64,000 bases of DNA from JAIXWP01 sp964428835 (lineage in GTDB: Bacteria; Bacteroidota; Bacteroidia; Flavobacteriales_D; Sanyastnellaceae): contig CAYRZQ010000011.1 in assembly GCA_964428835.1 (NCBI GenBank), forward strand, positions 24,665 to 88,664, given 5' to 3'. The notes below the pieces were generated by a model. That model was not told the origin of the DNA. It did no database searches and was given only the letters and a program-made list of their open reading frames with translations. Shown here piece by piece: positions 63,356-64,000 of this stretch; the first letter of the stretch is position 1, and each line of letters starts with the position of its first letter. A program made the position numbers and the translations under genes.

Positions 63356-63383
63356 TAGTACAAATTTCTATTAAGCCAAACCA
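63356..63383 (+). promoter_or_regulatory. Candidate ECF promoter of the beta-helix gene
   Basis: TTTTTTAGTACA (TAGTACA at 63356-63362), 12 nt, GCCAAACCA (63375-63383; 7 of 9 match). The ATG at 63440 lies 57 nt downstream. Confidence 0.7.
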
Positions 63384-63439
63384 TTATAATGAGGGCTAAT
63401 CCTCACTAATAATTTTTCAATAATTAATAAATCAAATTT

Positions 63440-64000
63440 TATGAAAGCTTTTAAAAAATTCAGAATGATGGCAGTCTTCACACTCCTCATCATTATCTCT
63501 AATGCTAGCTACGCTCGAATCTGGCGAGTGAACAACATGGCGACTGCACCAAATGGCGCTAATTACGGAGGAACTCCTGCTAATCCCGTTTTTAGCTCTA
63601 TCAGTGCAGTAATGTCCTCGTCACTGGTACCCGCACTTGCTGGTGACACTATTTATGTGGAAGGGTCAACAACAACCTACACTAATAATATCATCACCAA
63701 GTCAATTACACTTATTGGGACTGGCTATTTCCTTAACGAAAATGACTCTACATCGTGGAATGATTACAGTGCTACTTTCGATAACATAGTCATCAATGCC
63801 AGTAATGTGCGGATTATTGGCGTAAATGCAGGGATCATATACTTAGGGCCTATCAACTCCGTTGTATCTGTAACATTAAACAATATTCGAATTGAAAAAT
63901 CTAGAATTGAGAGGACTATAGCCGAAACCACCGATGTAACCGGCCCCGATCCTATAACTTCTATCAATAACTTTCAACTTATTCAGAATTTTATTTACAC
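63440..64000 (+). CDS. Secreted beta-helix-like protein, N-terminal part (cut by window edge)
   Basis: 187 codons are open from the ATG at 63440 to the window end. A signal peptide (MKAFKKFRMMAVFTLLIIIS, cut after ASYA) is followed by a region typical of right-handed beta-helix proteins: FSSISAVMSSSLVPALAGDTIYVEG, then KSITLIGTGYFLNEND and stacked N/I/V-rich turns (IVINASNVRIIGVNAG). A surface or secreted protein, probably large. The ECF-type motif lies 57 nt upstream. A C-terminal T9SS tail is likely but outside the window. Confidence 0.78.

Noticed and set aside
1..64000. CRISPR array, insertion sequences, prophage
   Set aside because: No spaced direct repeats, transposase or phage structural gene recognised by eye.

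Overview
The window reads as a 64 kb piece of a draft Bacteroidota genome, most like the Flavobacteriia. Reasons: an exonuclease-DnaE fusion, type IX secretion (T9SS) sorting tails, promoters with the Bacteroidota -7 box TAnnTTTG, LytTR and GIN-domain proteins, and AT-rich DNA. A 100-N scaffold gap at 29.3 kb cuts dnaE and its neighbour.

Layout. 0-5 kb: a TetR fragment, a three-gene envelope operon led by an HtrA-like protease, and an orphan LytTR regulator. 5-14 kb: housekeeping genes (clpS, M48 protease, TPR protein, glycosyltransferase, sugar dehydrogenase, PagL-like lipid A deacylase, thioesterase, dnaA). 14-22 kb: a GH31-glgE-maltokinase-glgB operon for alpha-glucan synthesis through maltose 1-phosphate. 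22-29 kb: hemN, a GH92 mannosidase, an aminotransferase, a zinc protease and a secreted amidohydrolase-like protein. 29-40 kb: dnaE, a zeta-type kinase with a 48-residue partner, trmH, HU, a cupredoxin, an amino acid permease, dapA and a TRIC-type channel. 40-46 kb: a gene-poor accessory stretch with a G-rich minisatellite, a Panacea gene next to a cyclase-like gene broken by a stop codon, and two small genes that were easy to miss, each with its own promoter and terminator. 46-49 kb: tRNA-Arg, a beta-lactamase-fold hydrolase and a PhoH/PIN protein.

49-64 kb is the most interesting part. A six-gene envelope operon ends in a membrane-anchored CHAT (caspase-like) protease. Converging on it is an ECF-like sigma factor with a one-TM, TPR-bearing anti-sigma candidate. 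A two-part promoter motif, TAGTACA - 12 nt - GACAAACTA or close to it, occurs four times as two divergent pairs. The four copies lie in front of the sigma gene, an outer-membrane protein, a small secreted PPC-like protein and a large secreted beta-helix protein. This suggests a self-contained regulon in which a periplasmic protease could control a sigma factor. The topology, motif and spacing are visible in the sequence; the proteolytic link is inference.
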